The notes under the pieces are model-generated. The model was not told the origin of the DNA. It saw only the letters and a program-made list of their open reading frames with translations, and made no database searches. From Magnetococcales bacterium DCbin4 (GTDB lineage: Bacteria > Pseudomonadota > Magnetococcia > Magnetococcales > UBA8363): a DNA stretch of 64,000 nucleotides. The translations under genes and the position numbers were made by a program. The stretch lies in assembly GCA_002753735.1 (NCBI GenBank), contig PEAN01000004.1, positions 11,498 through 75,497 on the forward strand, given 5' to 3'. Below, one piece after another: positions 49,694 through 63,400 of the stretch. Position 1 is the first letter of the stretch. Each line of letters begins with the position of its first letter.

Positions 49694-52600
49694 TCAAACG
49701 TTCATATCGGATGGCGACCCCAGCAGAAGATCGGCGCCTCCCTGGAACATCGGGGAATCCACGGGCCAGGAAACCTCACCCAGAGGATCCATCGTCAACC
49801 CGCCAGGGGAATTCTGGGTGTGAAGGAGTGCCAGATCATTGGTTTCATGGAATGAAGAGCCACTCGCGGAGGGATCACCAAAGATCTGTTGGGCCGCAAG
49901 GAAGGTTCCATAGGGATCCATGCCACTTTCGTTTGCAAGGGGTGTACGATCGGTCGCTGCATGGGTTTCCATGAGTTCCATGAATTTCTGGTCAAACATA
50001 GTTTCATTCATGGCCCGGGGTTCAACAGGGGAAGGGTTCAAGGCATCAGAATCGGTGTTGCCTGGCGCAGGTGTGGTGACATGCAGGGCCAACTCCGAAA
50101 AACTTCCTTGGCGTCCGTCATCATAATTGAATGATCCCGAGGACAGGATTCTGGCACCCTCCACGGGGGTTCCCAGGGGGGTGGTGGATAAATCAATATT
50201 GCTGATTCCCCAATGTGCCAGGTTTTGCAATTCTCCTTCATCGGTCAAGGCATCAGCATTGGCATCCCGCCAGATGGCAAGGTGGGAAAAGCTGGAATCC
50301 CGGGCATCGATCCGCCCGTCCCGGTTGTCATCAAGGGTTGCCAGGGCACCCAGACCAGTGGTTGGTTCCTCCTGGAAATATTCGGAAAACATTTCGGTGA
50401 CATCATCGACCTGACCGTTGCCATTCCGGTCCAACACCAGAAAACCATCACCCGTATCGATCCACCCATCGGCCACCTGGGTTCCCCCCGCAGGTGACAT
50501 GGCAAAGGGGTGTCCCAGGGTGGGAAAATCGGTGGCATGAACACCATCGCCATCAAGATCAAACACCAGGGGATCGACCAGTCGGGGTAGATAATAGGAA
50601 TAGACGGCACCCGTATTGGAAATCTTGCTTCCAGATCCGTTGTCGACATCGGCGTAGGAAGCGCCTATTGCAGCATAATCGCCATGAACCGCGACTGCGC
50701 CACCAAACTGGTCGCCATTAGCGACATCACTGCCCTTCAGTTGGGACGTTCGGCTCCAGACGCCATCAGAACCTTCTTTGAAAACATAAGCGGTTCCACC
50801 CCAATTGGTGGTACTCAGTTGGGCGTATTGATCACCTGCGACGATGGTATGACCGTCGATGGCGACTGAGGTACCAAAGCCGCTGCTGCCTTCACCACCG
50901 TCGGCGGTCAGGGTTCCCGTCAGTTTGGCCGCATGGGTCCAGGTGCCATCGCTCTGGCGCTGATACACCAGGATGGCTCCCGAATCATAATAGGTCTGAG
51001 TTGAAGTGACATTATCCTCCCCGGGCATGCCGATGACGAGGGTGTCTCCGGAAACCGCCAACGATAAGCCAAAACGATCATAGTTTCCAAGCTCGGGTGC
51101 GGACAGGATTTGGACCTGATTCCAATTGCCGTCGGCTTGTCGTTCATAGACATGGACCACGCCGGAATCATAATAGCCGGAATGATCGTAAAAAGGAGAA
51201 CTGACCAGGGCGATGTTGCCATCGATGGCCACGGAATAACCGAAATCGTCATACCAGTTTTGGCTTGATCCCAATAATTTTGACTGTTGGGTCCAGACGC
51301 CATCGACTTTATGGAATAGATAGGCCGATCCGGTATCGTAGATGCCGGGATTGGCATCGTTGTCATCAAAAGGGGCACCGATGATGGCGTAGTCTCCCGA
51401 GATGGCAACGGAATGGCCAAAAGTGTCGTAGATTGCGGCGTCATTGGCGCCCAGGCGGGTGGTCTCGGCCCAGGTCCCATCTCCTTGACGGGTGTACAGA
51501 TAAGCGGCACCGCCATCAGTTATGCCGGAATTGTCGGTTTGGGGTGCGCCGATGATAATCGTGTTGCCATCGACATCCACATCGGTACCGAAACGATCAT
51601 CAACGTTGATCAAGTTGGACGTCAGCCGGGTCGTCTGCGACCATTGACCGTTTGCCTGAAGCGAAAACAGATAGGCGGCACCGTAATCGTAACTTTGGTA
51701 TTGACCATCAACGTAATGGTCCGCATACGGGGCACCCGCCACCATGATTCCCTGATCCATGGCGACGCTGTAACCCAGGCGGTCGGACGACATGCGATCA
51801 TCGACGACGATCTTTTGTTCCGAGGAGACGACGTCAACGGTGATGGTGACCGAATCGGAACCGCCGTGGCCATCCGAGATCTCATAGGCAAAGGTCATGG
51901 ATCCCACCGTCAGTTGCGTATTGGCGATGGCCTGGATCTGGGAAAGATTCGATACGGGCAGGGAATCGCCGACATGCAGCGGTTCTCCGTGGTAGCGCAA
52001 CGAAACCAGATTGGATTCGGGCAATTGGGTGAATGTGAATGTCAGGTCATCGTTGTTGGGATCGGTGGGGGTCACAAGATTGAATGATTTCACCCGGAGG
52101 GAACCGGTCGATCCATGGGCGTAGGTCAGGCCGCGGTTGAGGACGTCGATCCAGCCGCCATCAAGCGTACCCAGGGGGGCCGCTTGATTCCAATCCCATC
52201 CCAGATGCAGGACATGTCCCCCGCCATGGGGAATGATGCTGACGGTGCTCAAGTTTTGCGGCGTGGCATCCGAGGTGCTGAAATCATAGACGCTGAGGGC
52301 GTTCTGTGGCAGGGAAGCGGTCTGCAAGCCGATGGTTTGTGCATTCGGGGGCAGTCCCGTGGCGGCTTCGGAAAAGCTGGTTGAACTGGCCGCGCTGGTC
52401 TGCATGCTGATGGCATCGGCATCGTTGAACTCGCTGCGGGTGGTGCCGAAATCGGTGGCCCCGGTTAACGGGTTGATACTGGTATGCAACGTGTAGGTCC
52501 GGTTGCCGAACGTGCTGTCGTAGCTGTTCTGGGTTCCCGTGGACATGGGATCGTGATAATAGACCGATACCGCGACGTAATAATCTCCCGTCGTGGGTAC

Positions 52601-55600
52601 TGAATAATCGAGGTAGGAATCGAAGCTGTGAACGCTGCCGGTGCCGCCGTAGGAGGTGCTTGCGTCATCGCTGTAGGTCATCTGGTTGCCGGCGGAATCA
52701 TAGATCCAGACCATGGTATCGACATCACCGGGGAGTCCTTCTCCGGTGCCATGGTCGATGTCCAGGACCAACCGTTCCCCCCCCAGCAGCGAAAATTTGT
52801 AAAAATCCAGATCGACGGCGCTGGTCAGCAGTCCCTGGATCTTGACGGAAGGAAGCGCAGTGTTTCCCAATTCCGGATCATTCGCATAGCCGAACTGGCT
52901 TCGCCCAATGACCTGTGCATTGGGCATGTTGTTGTCCGTGACCAGGTTGCTGGATTGCACGGGAACCAGATTCCAATTGAAAATAGTGTTCAGATAGGCG
53001 GAATCGTACATCGATACCAGCACACCGCCTCTGGCGACAAAATTTTGGATGACGGTCTGAGCTTCGTTGGTCAGGGTGATCGGGGTTTCCAGGTGGGGAA
53101 TGACCAGTGCATCCCGCCCTGTCAGCGCCGTTTCCAAGTCACTGGCGCTCAATCCGGTGAAGGTGAAAACCTGGTGGTTCAGTTGTGTCAGTGATGCCTG
53201 GAGCGTATCCGATTCGGCGCTGGCGGTCCCGTTGGTATCGACATGGTTCGGATCATCGAATACCGCCACGTTCAGGTTGGAATTTCCCGACAGCAGGCGA
53301 TACAGGTCCACAGTGATGGTTTGATCGGGACCGCCATCGGGGGGGCTGTTGGCCGGAATGTTCACGGTCAAGGTTGCAGCGGTGGACGAAAAATCACTGT
53401 GGTCGCCGACCTTGAAGCCAAAGGAAGCGTAACCATCCCCGAAGCCGTTGGTGGCGGGGGTGAAGATCAGTCTGCCCGCAGTGATGTCCGCAATCGAGAC
53501 ATCCCGGGTCGTGGTGATGGGGGTACCATTCAGGGCCAGTGTGCCACCGCCGGGGGATGGGGAGACCCGTACCCAAAGCGCCGCATCATTTTCGGGATCG
53601 CTGTAATTGAAATCGCTGGCATGGAATACATAGGATGCGTTGATTGGGCTGGATACGGTCTGACTGAAGGCAACCGGGGCGTCATTGACCGCCTGGACAT
53701 TCAAGGTCAATCGGTATTCCGTGGACGAAAAAGAGGTCGAGTCCCCTACCGTGAATCCAAAGATCGCATGGGAATTCCCGTTGGCATTGGGGGCAGGGGT
53801 GTAGACCAGACTGCCCGCATTCATGGCCGCAGCGGAAACCACTTGGGTGCCGCTGATCTCCGTTCCGTTCAATCGCAGATGACCCGCACCTGAAGTCGGG
53901 TCGAGGGTGATGGAGACCAGTTCATCGCCGTCGATGATCGACAGGCCGAAATGGGTACTGTTGAAGGTGAATGCCGTGTCTTCGAGGGTGGAAATGGTGC
54001 CACTGGCCCCCGTCGGGGTATCGTTCACCGGGGAGACATTCAAGCGCAGTGCATGGGGGGTCGATGAAAAGGAGGTCGGGTCGCCGACGGTGAAATCAAA
54101 CGTGGCATAACCATCGCCATGGGCATTGGCCGCCGGGGTGTAGGTCAGGGAACCCGCCTGGATGGCGGCGGCGGTGAGGGTACGGGTCCCCGTCCATTCC
54201 TCGCCGTTGAGGCGCAAATGACCTGAACGGGAGCTGGCGTTGACGCCGACGGAGATCAATTCATCGCCATCCACGATGGCAACCCCGAAATCCTGTAACC
54301 GGAACACATAGGGGGTGTCTTCGGCCGTGCTGATGGTGCCACTGCTCCCGGTCGGAGTGTCGTTGATGGCACGAACGTTCAGGGTCAGGGTGTTGGAGGT
54401 TGTGGAAAAGGTGTGGCCGTCACCGACATGGAATTGAAAACGGGTCAGGTCATCGCCATTGGCATTGGTTGGCGGAATGAAACGCAGTTGTCCCGCAGCA
54501 ATGGCGCTGGCGGATACCTCTTGCAGCGAAGAGATGAGGGTGTCATTGACCATCAGCGAACCGCCAGGACCGCCCGTCTGGGTGATCCGGACTGAAGCGA
54601 AGGAATCGCCATCAAGATCGGAGAAACCAAAATCATTGAGTGCAAAGACATAGGCGGTGTCTTCGTCGGTGGTGATGGTTTTGCCGGCCCCTGTCGGAGC
54701 ATCGTTGACGGCGGCGATATTCATCGTCAACGTGTTGCCCGTCAACGCATAATCACTGCCATCATTGACTTGGAATTGCAGTGTAACCTGACTGTTGGCG
54801 TTGCTTGCCGGGGTATAACTCAAGGCGTGTGCCGCCATGTCGGCAACGGTGATCACCTGACCGGCGCTGACCGTCTCCCTGTTCAGGGTCAGTAGACCCG
54901 TGGTGGGCAGCGTGGTGATCCGAACCGATTCCAGATCATCGCCATCCAGATCGTAAAAGCCAAAGTCTGAAGCCACCAGGGTCAACGGCGTATCTTCATT
55001 CAATGAGACGGTCTGGTCCAATCCCTCGGGCAGATCGTTTTTCGGAAGGACATCCAGCCAGACCGAAAACTGTGTCTCCTGGTAGTTGAGTTCATTAATG
55101 ACCAGAACCTGGTAACCAAAATGATCGTAATCTTCACCATTGTGGTTCACATCTGGCGCATAAGCCAATAATCCCGCCTCGATGTCATCCAGGGTGATTT
55201 CCTGACCGACCTCAATGGTTTCACCCTCCAGCAACAGATCTCCCGAGGCAACCCCTTGGGAAATCTTGATGCTGGCCAGGGTCAGGAGATCTTCGTCATC
55301 CAGCCCCAGTTCATCGGTGGAAAAGACATGGGTCGAATCCTCATCCATGGACACGTCCCAACGGGTCGTGCTGGGGGGGATGAAGACGAAAGGAGGTGGG
55401 GTTGGTGGTTCCGGGATGGGTTCCGGGATGGGTTCCGGGATGGGTTCCGGGATGGGTTCCGGGATGGGTTCCGGGATGGGTTCCTGAACGGGCTCCCGAA
55501 CGGGTTCCTGAATGGGTTCCTGAACGGGTTCCGGGGTTGGTTCCGGTTCGGGCGTGGGAGTGGGTTCGGGTAACGGCTCCGGCTCGATCTGGGGTTCCAG

Positions 55601-57121
55601 CAGGGATTGAATGTCGTTTTGTACCGGGGTCGGAGTGACCAGGAACAGGTTCGGTGTCACCCCTGGCGTGGCGGTAAACTCAGTATTCCCGATCAGCTCG
55701 GCCAAAGTAATGGGTTCGGGAGCAGGGGTCGTGGGGAGTTGCTGGCCGACGGATTCGACCACCACATCGCCCTTTTCAAATGCCCCACCCGTCCCGATCA
55801 GGTCGGCCAGGCTGCCAATATTGGCGCCCGTGCCAGCCGCGGCAGCCAGGGGGGAACTCTCGCCTCGTCCCGGATTCGTCGTTTCAGGAGTTTGCCCCTG
55901 GCCCGGGTCGGGGGACTCATCGACACCATCAGGTTTGGCCGTGTCATTGGCTTCGGCGTCCGCCTTTTCGGTGGGATCCTCGTCGATTCCTTCTTCCTTC
56001 TGGGCGGCTGCATCAGTTGCCTGAGCTTCTTTATTGTTACTGGCTTCCTCTGCCTTGGCCTGGGGTTTGTCACCCTGTTGGGGCGTATCGTTGCCCTGAT
56101 TGTTCTGGTTGTCCTGATTGTTTTCCTTGACTTTTTCTTCCTTGGCCTTTTCGATGTCCAACTGGCCGTTCAAACGATTGATGAACGTGTCGGGTGCCTT
56201 GAAGACCGGTGCAGGGGCACCGGCACCGAAAACGACCTGGGTGGCGGTGTTGGGTTCGATCAGGGTGACCGTTCCCTGTCCCTTGGCATCGGAAATGTCG
56301 AGAATGCCCGAAGTATGCACCACGGTGGTCGAACCATCGTCGGTGACCTCGCCTGAAAGTTCGCTGCCACGGATGCCGATGACCGCCGTGGGGGTCTTGA
56401 TGGTGGAATGGCGTCCCGCATTCAAACCGGAGATGGCTCCGCTTTGAAAACTGAAGATTCCCTTGGTGACGGTTGCCTCGAATCCCCCCTGTTTGGCCTC
56501 GGGGTTGTAGATGAACTTGTCCAGGACCGCCTGCGCCCCTTCGCCCAGTTGAAAGCTGGTACCATCGGGAAATGCCAGTTTGACCAATCCCCCTTTTTTG
56601 GTATACAGCACATCCCCTTTGTAGACGGCATCGCCCTCCTTGAGGGGGCGTTCCACGCCGTCCACCCCCTTGGCCATGACCTCGCCCATCAATTGTCCCA
56701 CCTTGCCAATGGCAGCATTTGCCGGCGCGGCAGGATTTGCCGGTGGAACGTCCGCTTCCGGAACCGCCGCCGGCGCCGTGGCATCATTCTGGGCGACCAT
56801 GGTGGGTCCGGCGACCAGGGTTCCGGCCCGGGTGGGATCGATGGACAGCAGGGCGTTGATCGTGTCCGGCATGAGCAGGGCACCGTTGGGTGCTTTGAGG
56901 ATCGGCTGGATTGCAGCGTCGAAATAACCCTCAATCGTCATTGATTGTCCGTCGGGGGTCGAGATGACCAGGTCGCCACCATGACGCACGTAGCGTCCAT
57001 CGAGGAGCAGTTCCACGTTGGGCAGGGTGATTTCCGAATCCAGACCGCTGAGGCTCATTTCGCCAAGGTCGGCTTCAGGTAACGGAAGTTGCAGATCGGG
57101 GGAGGTGGGGTGAATGCTCAT
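49694..57121 (-). CDS. Giant FecR/cadherin-like/FG-GAP surface protein
   Basis: A 2475-aa protein without a classical signal peptide. The order is: an N-terminal module (1-110), a FecR-like domain (about 140-295), acidic linker, a Pro/Glu repeat (about 508-570, P-I-P-E units), six or more tandem cadherin-like repeats (about 580-1270, T-x-EDT-x-x-F...DGD...L-x-Y-T-P), a region with a pre-peptidase-type beta domain (about 1400-1530), FG-GAP/integrin-like repeats (about 1780-2150, FG-x-SVA-x-x-G), and a Ca-binding segment (DLDGDGV near 2182). This is the layout of large Ca-dependent adhesins exported by type I systems. The TolC-like gene lies downstream. Paralogue at 57470. Confidence 0.85.
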   Translation of the reverse strand: MSIHPTSPDLQLPLPEADLGEMSLSGLDSEITLPNVELLLDGRYVRHGGDLVISTPDGQSMTIEGYFDAAIQPILKAPNGALLMPDTINALLSIDPTRAGTLVAGPTMVAQNDATAPAAVPEADVPPANPAAPANAAIGKVGQLMGEVMAKGVDGVERPLKEGDAVYKGDVLYTKKGGLVKLAFPDGTSFQLGEGAQAVLDKFIYNPEAKQGGFEATVTKGIFSFQSGAISGLNAGRHSTIKTPTAVIGIRGSELSGEVTDDGSTTVVHTSGILDISDAKGQGTVTLIEPNTATQVVFGAGAPAPVFKAPDTFINRLNGQLDIEKAKEEKVKENNQDNQNNQGNDTPQQGDKPQAKAEEASNNKEAQATDAAAQKEEGIDEDPTEKADAEANDTAKPDGVDESPDPGQGQTPETTNPGRGESSPLAAAAGTGANIGSLADLIGTGGAFEKGDVVVESVGQQLPTTPAPEPITLAELIGNTEFTATPGVTPNLFLVTPTPVQNDIQSLLEPQIEPEPLPEPTPTPEPEPTPEPVQEPIQEPVREPVQEPIPEPIPEPIPEPIPEPIPEPIPEPPTPPPFVFIPPSTTRWDVSMDEDSTHVFSTDELGLDDEDLLTLASIKISQGVASGDLLLEGETIEVGQEITLDDIEAGLLAYAPDVNHNGEDYDHFGYQVLVINELNYQETQFSVWLDVLPKNDLPEGLDQTVSLNEDTPLTLVASDFGFYDLDGDDLESVRITTLPTTGLLTLNRETVSAGQVITVADMAAHALSYTPASNANSQVTLQFQVNDGSDYALTGNTLTMNIAAVNDAPTGAGKTITTDEDTAYVFALNDFGFSDLDGDSFASVRITQTGGPGGSLMVNDTLISSLQEVSASAIAAGQLRFIPPTNANGDDLTRFQFHVGDGHTFSTTSNTLTLNVRAINDTPTGSSGTISTAEDTPYVFRLQDFGVAIVDGDELISVGVNASSRSGHLRLNGEEWTGTRTLTAAAIQAGSLTYTPAANAHGDGYATFDFTVGDPTSFSSTPHALRLNVSPVNDTPTGASGTISTLEDTAFTFNSTHFGLSIIDGDELVSITLDPTSGAGHLRLNGTEISGTQVVSAAAMNAGSLVYTPAPNANGNSHAIFGFTVGDSTSFSSTEYRLTLNVQAVNDAPVAFSQTVSSPINASYVFHASDFNYSDPENDAALWVRVSPSPGGGTLALNGTPITTTRDVSIADITAGRLIFTPATNGFGDGYASFGFKVGDHSDFSSTAATLTVNIPANSPPDGGPDQTITVDLYRLLSGNSNLNVAVFDDPNHVDTNGTASAESDTLQASLTQLNHQVFTFTGLSASDLETALTGRDALVIPHLETPITLTNEAQTVIQNFVARGGVLVSMYDSAYLNTIFNWNLVPVQSSNLVTDNNMPNAQVIGRSQFGYANDPELGNTALPSVKIQGLLTSAVDLDFYKFSLLGGERLVLDIDHGTGEGLPGDVDTMVWIYDSAGNQMTYSDDASTSYGGTGSVHSFDSYLDYSVPTTGDYYVAVSVYYHDPMSTGTQNSYDSTFGNRTYTLHTSINPLTGATDFGTTRSEFNDADAISMQTSAASSTSFSEAATGLPPNAQTIGLQTASLPQNALSVYDFSTSDATPQNLSTVSIIPHGGGHVLHLGWDWNQAAPLGTLDGGWIDVLNRGLTYAHGSTGSLRVKSFNLVTPTDPNNDDLTFTFTQLPESNLVSLRYHGEPLHVGDSLPVSNLSQIQAIANTQLTVGSMTFAYEISDGHGGSDSVTITVDVVSSEQKIVVDDRMSSDRLGYSVAMDQGIMVAGAPYADHYVDGQYQSYDYGAAYLFSLQANGQWSQTTRLTSNLINVDDRFGTDVDVDGNTIIIGAPQTDNSGITDGGAAYLYTRQGDGTWAETTRLGANDAAIYDTFGHSVAISGDYAIIGAPFDDNDANPGIYDTGSAYLFHKVDGVWTQQSKLLGSSQNWYDDFGYSVAIDGNIALVSSPFYDHSGYYDSGVVHVYERQADGNWNQVQILSAPELGNYDRFGLSLAVSGDTLVIGMPGEDNVTSTQTYYDSGAILVYQRQSDGTWTHAAKLTGTLTADGGEGSSGFGTSVAIDGHTIVAGDQYAQLSTTNWGGTAYVFKEGSDGVWSRTSQLKGSDVANGDQFGGAVAVHGDYAAIGASYADVDNGSGSKISNTGAVYSYYLPRLVDPLVFDLDGDGVHATDFPTLGHPFAMSPAGGTQVADGWIDTGDGFLVLDRNGNGQVDDVTEMFSEYFQEEPTTGLGALATLDDNRDGRIDARDSSFSHLAIWRDANADALTDEGELQNLAHWGISNIDLSTTPLGTPVEGARILSSGSFNYDDGRQGSFSELALHVTTPAPGNTDSDALNPSPVEPRAMNETMFDQKFMELMETHAATDRTPLANESGMDPYGTFLAAQQIFGDPSASGSSFHETNDLALLHTQNSPGGLTMDPLGEVSWPVDSPMFQGGADLLLGSPSDMNV
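55409..55540 (-). repeat. 12-bp tandem repeats in the Pro/Glu linker
   Basis: Six identical units TTCCGGGATGGG (55409-55480), then about five degenerate units to ~55540. On the minus strand they encode P-I-P-E repeats between the FecR part and the cadherin-like part of the giant protein. Confidence 0.9.
55980..57121 (-). repeat. Duplicated N-terminal coding block (copy A)
   Basis: About 1.1 kb that is highly similar in bases to 62800-63925 (for example the FecR region at 56150-56680 against 62985-63515, offset about 6834). Identity is highest in the FecR domain and drops in the Glu/Asn-rich linker. It points to a tandem gene duplication with later gene conversion. Confidence 0.8.
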
Positions 57122-57469
57122 GGCCTGTCCTGAGAAGCACTTTTAATTTTATTATTGATCATATATATGCCAGTTCCAATGACTCTGGATGCGTTTCAAG
57201 GCGGCATACACGGACTCCGGTCGTTCCACATTCGACAAGAATGAACGCTGAATCGTTCTGCAAAATTGCAGCCAGAAAGTGCAAAAAAAGAAAATCAATC
57301 TTTGATGAGAGGTTCGATCAAGACGACAATCTCCAATTAAAGAATGATTACAAATCATCCAATGGGTATTTCACCCATGATGCATTTTGATGAAAATTTA
57401 ATCAACAACTGCGTTTAGTATAATACAGATCTGAAGATTCATGCAAGGAACGGCTTGTAGATGTGTGAT
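57122..57469. other. Intergenic region between the two giant genes
   Basis: 348 AT-rich bases with no gene that I trust; a 68-codon minus-strand frame at 57152-57358 has no recognisable features. Sequences such as TTATTATTGATCATATATATG close to the start of the 2475-aa gene could hold its promoter. No hairpin terminator for the upstream paralogue was seen. Confidence 0.5.
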
Positions 57470-60400
57470 TCATTGCATGAAGTTCATTAATTCCGTTTCA
57501 TGGGATATGACATGATCCGGTTGAGGATCTTCATGCCATGAATGGAATCCATCAAGGATTGCGTCCGGGGTGATGTCGTCAAACCGGGTTGGCATCCAAT
57601 CAGTGGTTCCTTGCATGAAGGGATCAAGGGGGGGTGGTGTGCTGCCAACATCCGATCCGACCGGCCCGTCGGAAAATAATGTCATGGTCTCCATGAACTT
57701 TTGGTCAAACGTCGCTGCATCCATTTCACTGGCTTGAGTCGTGGCCTCAGGTGGTGTTCCGGTGCCCGATTCATGGGCGAAACGAATTTCGGCCATGATG
57801 CCGGTCGTGCCGTCAACCTTCTCAAAACCGGCCAGCCCCGTGATGGTGTTACCCGCAAGACCGGTCCCTTCCGGTGTGGTCGCAGCGTCCAGGATCAGGG
57901 CTGAAATATTTTCATGGTCCAAATCGACCAGGTTTCCCTCCGAGGTCCACACCCGGAGTTCGCCGAATCGGGAATCGTGTTGATCAATCCGATGATCCTT
58001 ATTTTCGTCCAGGGTTGCCAATGCCTCCAGACTGCCTTGGCTTCCGGGGGAAAAATATTCGGAGAACAGTTCGCGAATGTCGTCAATGACCCCATTGGCA
58101 TTACGATCCATGACCAGCAATCCATCGCCGCCGCCGACCCAGCCGGTTCGATCCAGGGTGCCATCCGCATTCATGTCGAAGGCGAAGGGGGCGGTCTCCA
58201 CATTCGTCAGTTCGACGCCATCGCCATCCAGATCCAGTACCAGGGGATCGCCGCCCCACTGGTTGATGCTGGCCAGGACACTTCCCGCGTCACGATTGTC
58301 CAGGCTGGTATAATAGCTGAATGTCGCCGAGGCACCGCTTTCCAGGGAACCCACATCGAAGGTGATGGAAATTCCCTGATCTGCGGTGTAAACGGTCCCT
58401 GCCGCCGGGGCCGACTCATAGACGCCTGGATCATAAAGGTTGATGATTCTGAAACCGTCGTTGCCATATCCCGCTGTATACGTACCATTATAATAGGAGG
58501 GAAACGCCGAGACCTGGGCACGGGCATCATCGGAGTAGAACAGGACTGCGGCCTGGGTTTGCGTCAGCCCATGATAATAATCTCCGGGCAGGCTGAGGGC
58601 CTGGACCATGGAATTGTTGGCTTCCTGGTGGACGATGGTGTTGATCGTGGTGTAGTCCCCTCCCTGGTATTCGGTATTGTCGGGATCGAAGCTGCGCATG
58701 AAGCGGACACTGTCGATGGTGGCATCGCTCACGTTGGTCAGGGTGACAATATTACGGAAGAACAGGCTGTTGACACTGAAACAAATGGATTGCTGGATCG
58801 CCAATGAACCATTGTAGGTCGCTGCAATCGTGGCGGACAGGGTACTGCCCGATGAAGTATCGGTGATCGATGAAATCGTGATGTCCGATCCCCCTTCAAG
58901 GGCCGAATTGGTGCCGATGTGGGGGGTTCCGGCGCTGTAATAGCCGACGGTCCAACGTTCTTCAGGGGATCCGGGAAGGAAAAAGTCGATGGCTGAATTG
59001 ATTCCCTGGTTGAACCCGTCATGATCGAAGCTCATGCCGATGCGACTGTCGTTGGCCGTGCCATAAAAGTCCGCCGGTTTGCCGCCCGTTGTCCCGAAGG
59101 AACCCAGGTGGGAGATGCCCAGTTCGATGTAATCCCCGCCCAGGAATACTTCGTTTCCGACCGTGGCGTGGTGAACCCCCGCCAGTGAAAGGGCGGGTTG
59201 GATGGTCAGGGAAAAGTTTTCTTCTGCAATGGTGTTGTCACCATCATTGACGGTGAAGGTGAATTGATCAAGGGTGCTGCCATCATCTGAATGATTGTAC
59301 CAAAGGGTTCCGGTATTGATGTCTTCCTGGGTGAAGGTGTCACCTGAAGTCAAAGCCTGGCCTGCCTTGGTCAGGGTCCCGTGGGTGGGGATGCTGGAAA
59401 GGGTATAGACCAGTTCAGGGGGGAGGGTGTCGTCGTCGGTGACGAGCAGGCGGGAGGTGGAGATGATGACATTGCCACCATCGAAGAGCGAAGCGCCCAC
59501 ATTGGTGGAGAGGATCGGGGGATGATTGTACGTCAACGCAAAACTTTGTTCACTGAGGGTATTGTCACCATCACTCAGGGAAAAGATGAACAGATCGTTG
59601 TTGCCCAACGGGTTTTGATCAAGGATGCCGTCGTGGGTGTAGCTCAGGAGGTTGCCATCAATTTCCTGTTGGGTGAAGGTGTCCCCCGTGCCGAGGATCG
59701 TGCCATTACGATTCAGGGTTCCCAGGGAAGGGGGGGTGACCAGGGTGTAGACCAGTTCCGGGGCAGGGGTATCGATGTCGGTGGCCATCAGACGGGATGG
59801 AGTGATGATGACCTGAGCGCCTTGGGCGAAGGTGGTACCGGTATTGTGGGTGAGTTCAGGGATGTCGTTGCTGGCGGCAATCGTGATGTCAAGCGCAGTG
59901 GTGCCGGTGCGTTCGCCATCAAAGACCGTGAATGAAAACTGTTCCGTGGTCGCCGTAATCCGGCTGTTGATGGCCTCCTCGTTGGGGAGGAACACGTAGG
60001 CGCCGGTGGTCGAATCCAGGTGGAGGGTTCCGTGGTCACCCGATTTGGACCGGTCGTAGTGCAGGTCATCAAGGGTCATGGAGGTGCCGCTACTGCCGGA
60101 AATATCGTAACTCAGGGGGCTGTTTTCAACGTCCGAGCCGACCAGGGTTCCTGTAGTCGGGGTGAACGTGTCCCGGATGATGGTGTCCACCAGCGCGATG
60201 GGTGCCACGGCGTTGAGTACCGGGGCATGGTTATCCGAGGCGGTGATGTTGACGTTGAGGTTGGCGGTTCGGGTGAGACCGCCGTCCGAAACGGTGACGA
60301 TGAAGGATTCCGATGTACTTGAGGCCAGGCCGTTGAAATTGCCGGGAACGTGGAGATATGCCCCCGTTTCGCTGTTGAGGTACAGAGTCCCATGGAGTCC

Positions 60401-63400
60401 CGATTGCAACCGGTCATAGGTGACACCATTGATGGTGGTATTGCCGACGCTGCCACCCGCCAGGCCATAAATCAGGGTGCTGCCATCGGGATCCGATCCG
60501 TTGAGGATCCCCAACGTGTTGGCAAAGGTATCGGGGCCGATGGTATCGATGTACCTGATGACCCCGGGGGCGGCCAACAGGGGCATGTCGTTGGTGGCGG
60601 TGACGTTGATGCTGAGCTGGGTCGTCGTACTGAAACTGCCATCTGAAGCGGTGAGTGAGAACCCTTCCGTCGTATCGCCTGTCAACCGATTGAGGTTGGC
60701 GGGTACATGGAGATAGGCACCGGTGGCACTGTTGAGGTACAGGGTACCCAGCGTCCCTTCCTTGGACATCGTGTAGGTCGCAGTGCCGATGACGGTGTTG
60801 CCAAGGGTGCCGCCGGCAATGCCATAACGCAGGGTGCTGCCTTCGGGGTCCGATCCGTTCAGGATCCCGGTGACTGAAGAAAAAACATCAACGTGAAGCG
60901 TATCGATGTATCCGATGGGGGTCGGCGTTTGCAATGTCGGGGGGGTGTCGGTCGGTCGGATATCGGCCGCCACGATGGGGTTGGTCGAACTGCTGAGCAT
61001 TTGTTCGCGGGTGCCGTAGCCATCGGTGTAGGAGACCACGACCCGGATCCCCTGATTCACATGATCCCCGGTCAGTGTGAGGGTGTTCGTCGTGGCACCG
61101 GTGATGTCGGTGCCGTTGGCCTGCCATTGATAGTGGAGGGGGCCCAATCCATCGGTATCGGCCAGGGTGCTACTGGCGGTCAGGGTTTTTCCGGCAGTGG
61201 TTTCTCCGCTGATGCTGACCGATCCCGTGGGGAGATGGTTGGTATGCTGGATGGAATCGGTGGGGCCACTGCTCATCCGTTCCACCGTGCCATAACGGTC
61301 CGTATAGCCTGCGACGACATGGATGGTCTTGCCGACATGGTGATCGGTCAGGATCAGCGTCTCACCCGTCGCCCCTTCGATATCGGTTCCGTTGGCCTGC
61401 CACTGGTAGTGGATCGTCCCCAATCCATCGGTATCCGCAAGGGTGTTGGCCGCAGTCAGGGTTGCTCCCGTTCGGGGCGTGCCGGTGATGCTGACCGATC
61501 CTGTGGGGGAATGGTTGACATGGGGAATCGTGAAGCTGAGGGTATTGGCCGCTGCCGCCTCGGCGGTGCCATCGTTGACCACAAACCGAAGGGTGACGGT
61601 GATGTCGCTGACCGTCGCGGAATAATGTAATCGCCCCTGCGCGATGTCACTGGCCGCAATCACCTGGTTGGCCGATACCACCGTATCCCCGAGCAGCAGA
61701 ACCCCCGCCTCGGGCAGCGTGTCGATCCGCACGGAAGCCATGGCATCATGATCCACATCAGAAAAACCGAAATCGCCCGGTTGGAACCGATGTGAACCCG
61801 AAACCTCCTGTGTCTTGTCCGTTCCCTGCGGTCTGTCGTTGACTGGAGTCACCTTCAGCCAGACTGAAAATTCAGTATCGTCAAAGGCGGCTTCATCCTT
61901 GACCCGCACGTTGAAGTCAAACGTATCGTAGTCATCGCCAAAACGGTTCTCGTCAGGGTGATAGGATAACAATCCCGCCTCAAGATCTTCCAGGGTGATT
62001 TCCTGGTTGATCATGACCATGGCGCCATCGAGCAGCAGGGAACCCCCATCGACACTTTGGATGATCCTGATGCTGGCAAGGGTATCGATATCCTGTTCGT
62101 CCAGTCCCAGATCCCGGGGGAATAATATTTGAGTGGCATCTTCCGCCATCGTCAGATCCCATCGGGTATCGACAGGGGGGATGAATATGGGACGGGGTGG
62201 AACAGGCGTTGGGTCCGGCACCGGCGTCGGTGTTGGGACAGGCTCTGGAACAGGCGTTGGCGTCGGGGTGGGCTCTGGAACAGGCGTCGGCGTCGGGGTG
62301 GGCTCTGGCACGGGCGTCGGCGTCGGGGTGGGCTCTGGCACAGGCGTCGGTGCTGGTTCTGGAGCAGGAGTCGGTGTTGGTTCTGGTGCAGCGGTCGGTG
62401 TTGGTTCCGGTTCGATCTGGGGTTCCAGCAAGGATTGCATGGTGTTTTGAACCGGGGTTGGCGTGACAAGGAACAGGTTCGGAGTCACTCCAGGAGTTGC
62501 GGTGAATTCAGCATTCCCCCCCAACAGATTGGCCAAAGTGATGGGTTCGGCGGTGGGGGTTGTGGTGACTTGTTGGCCGACGGCCTCGACGGTTACATCA
62601 CCCTGTTCAAATGCGCCACCCGTCCCGATCAGATCGGCCAGGTTGCCAATGAAATCGGCGCCCGCACCACCGGCGGCCGGCAATGCGGGTTCCGCCCGTC
62701 CTGGAGCCGTGGTTTCGGGGGCCTGCCCCTGGCCTGGATTGGGGGCTTCGTCGATTCCTTCAGGGTCTCTGGCGGCATCCCGGGCTTCGGTGGTGGCTTC
62801 TTCGGCGGGGGTCTCGCCGATTCCCTCCTCATTTTGAGTGGTTGCTTCCGCTGCCGGAGCTTCCTTGTTATTATTGGTTTCTTCCGTCTTGGCCTGGGGT
62901 TTGTCGCCCGGTTGGGTCGTGTCGTTGCCTTGATTGTTCTGATTGTCCTGATTGTTTTCCTGGCCCTTTTCCCCCTTGGCTTTTTCGATGTCCAACTGGC
63001 CGTTCAAACGATTGATGAACGTGTCGGGTGCCTTGAAGATGGGTGCAGGGGCACCGGCACCGAAAACGACCTGGGTGGCGGTATTGGGTTCGATCAGGGT
63101 GACCGTTCCCTGTCCCTTGGCATCGGAAATGTCGAGAATGCCCGAGGTGTGGACCACGGTGGTCGAACCATCATCGGTGACCTCGCCTGAAAGTTCGCTG
63201 CCACGGATGCCGATGACCGCCGTGGGGGTCTTGATGGTGGAATGGCGTCCTTCATTCAACCCGGAGATGGCACCGCTCTGAAAACTGAAGATTCCCTTGG
63301 TGATCGTCGCCTCGAATCCCCCCTGTTTGGCCTCGGGGTTGTAGATGAACTTGTCCAGGACCGCCTGCGCCCCTTCGCCCAGTTGAAAGCTGGTGCCATC

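Noticed and set aside
57152..57358. 68-codon frame between the two giant genes
   Set aside because: AT-rich intergenic region, no ribosome site and no recognisable features.
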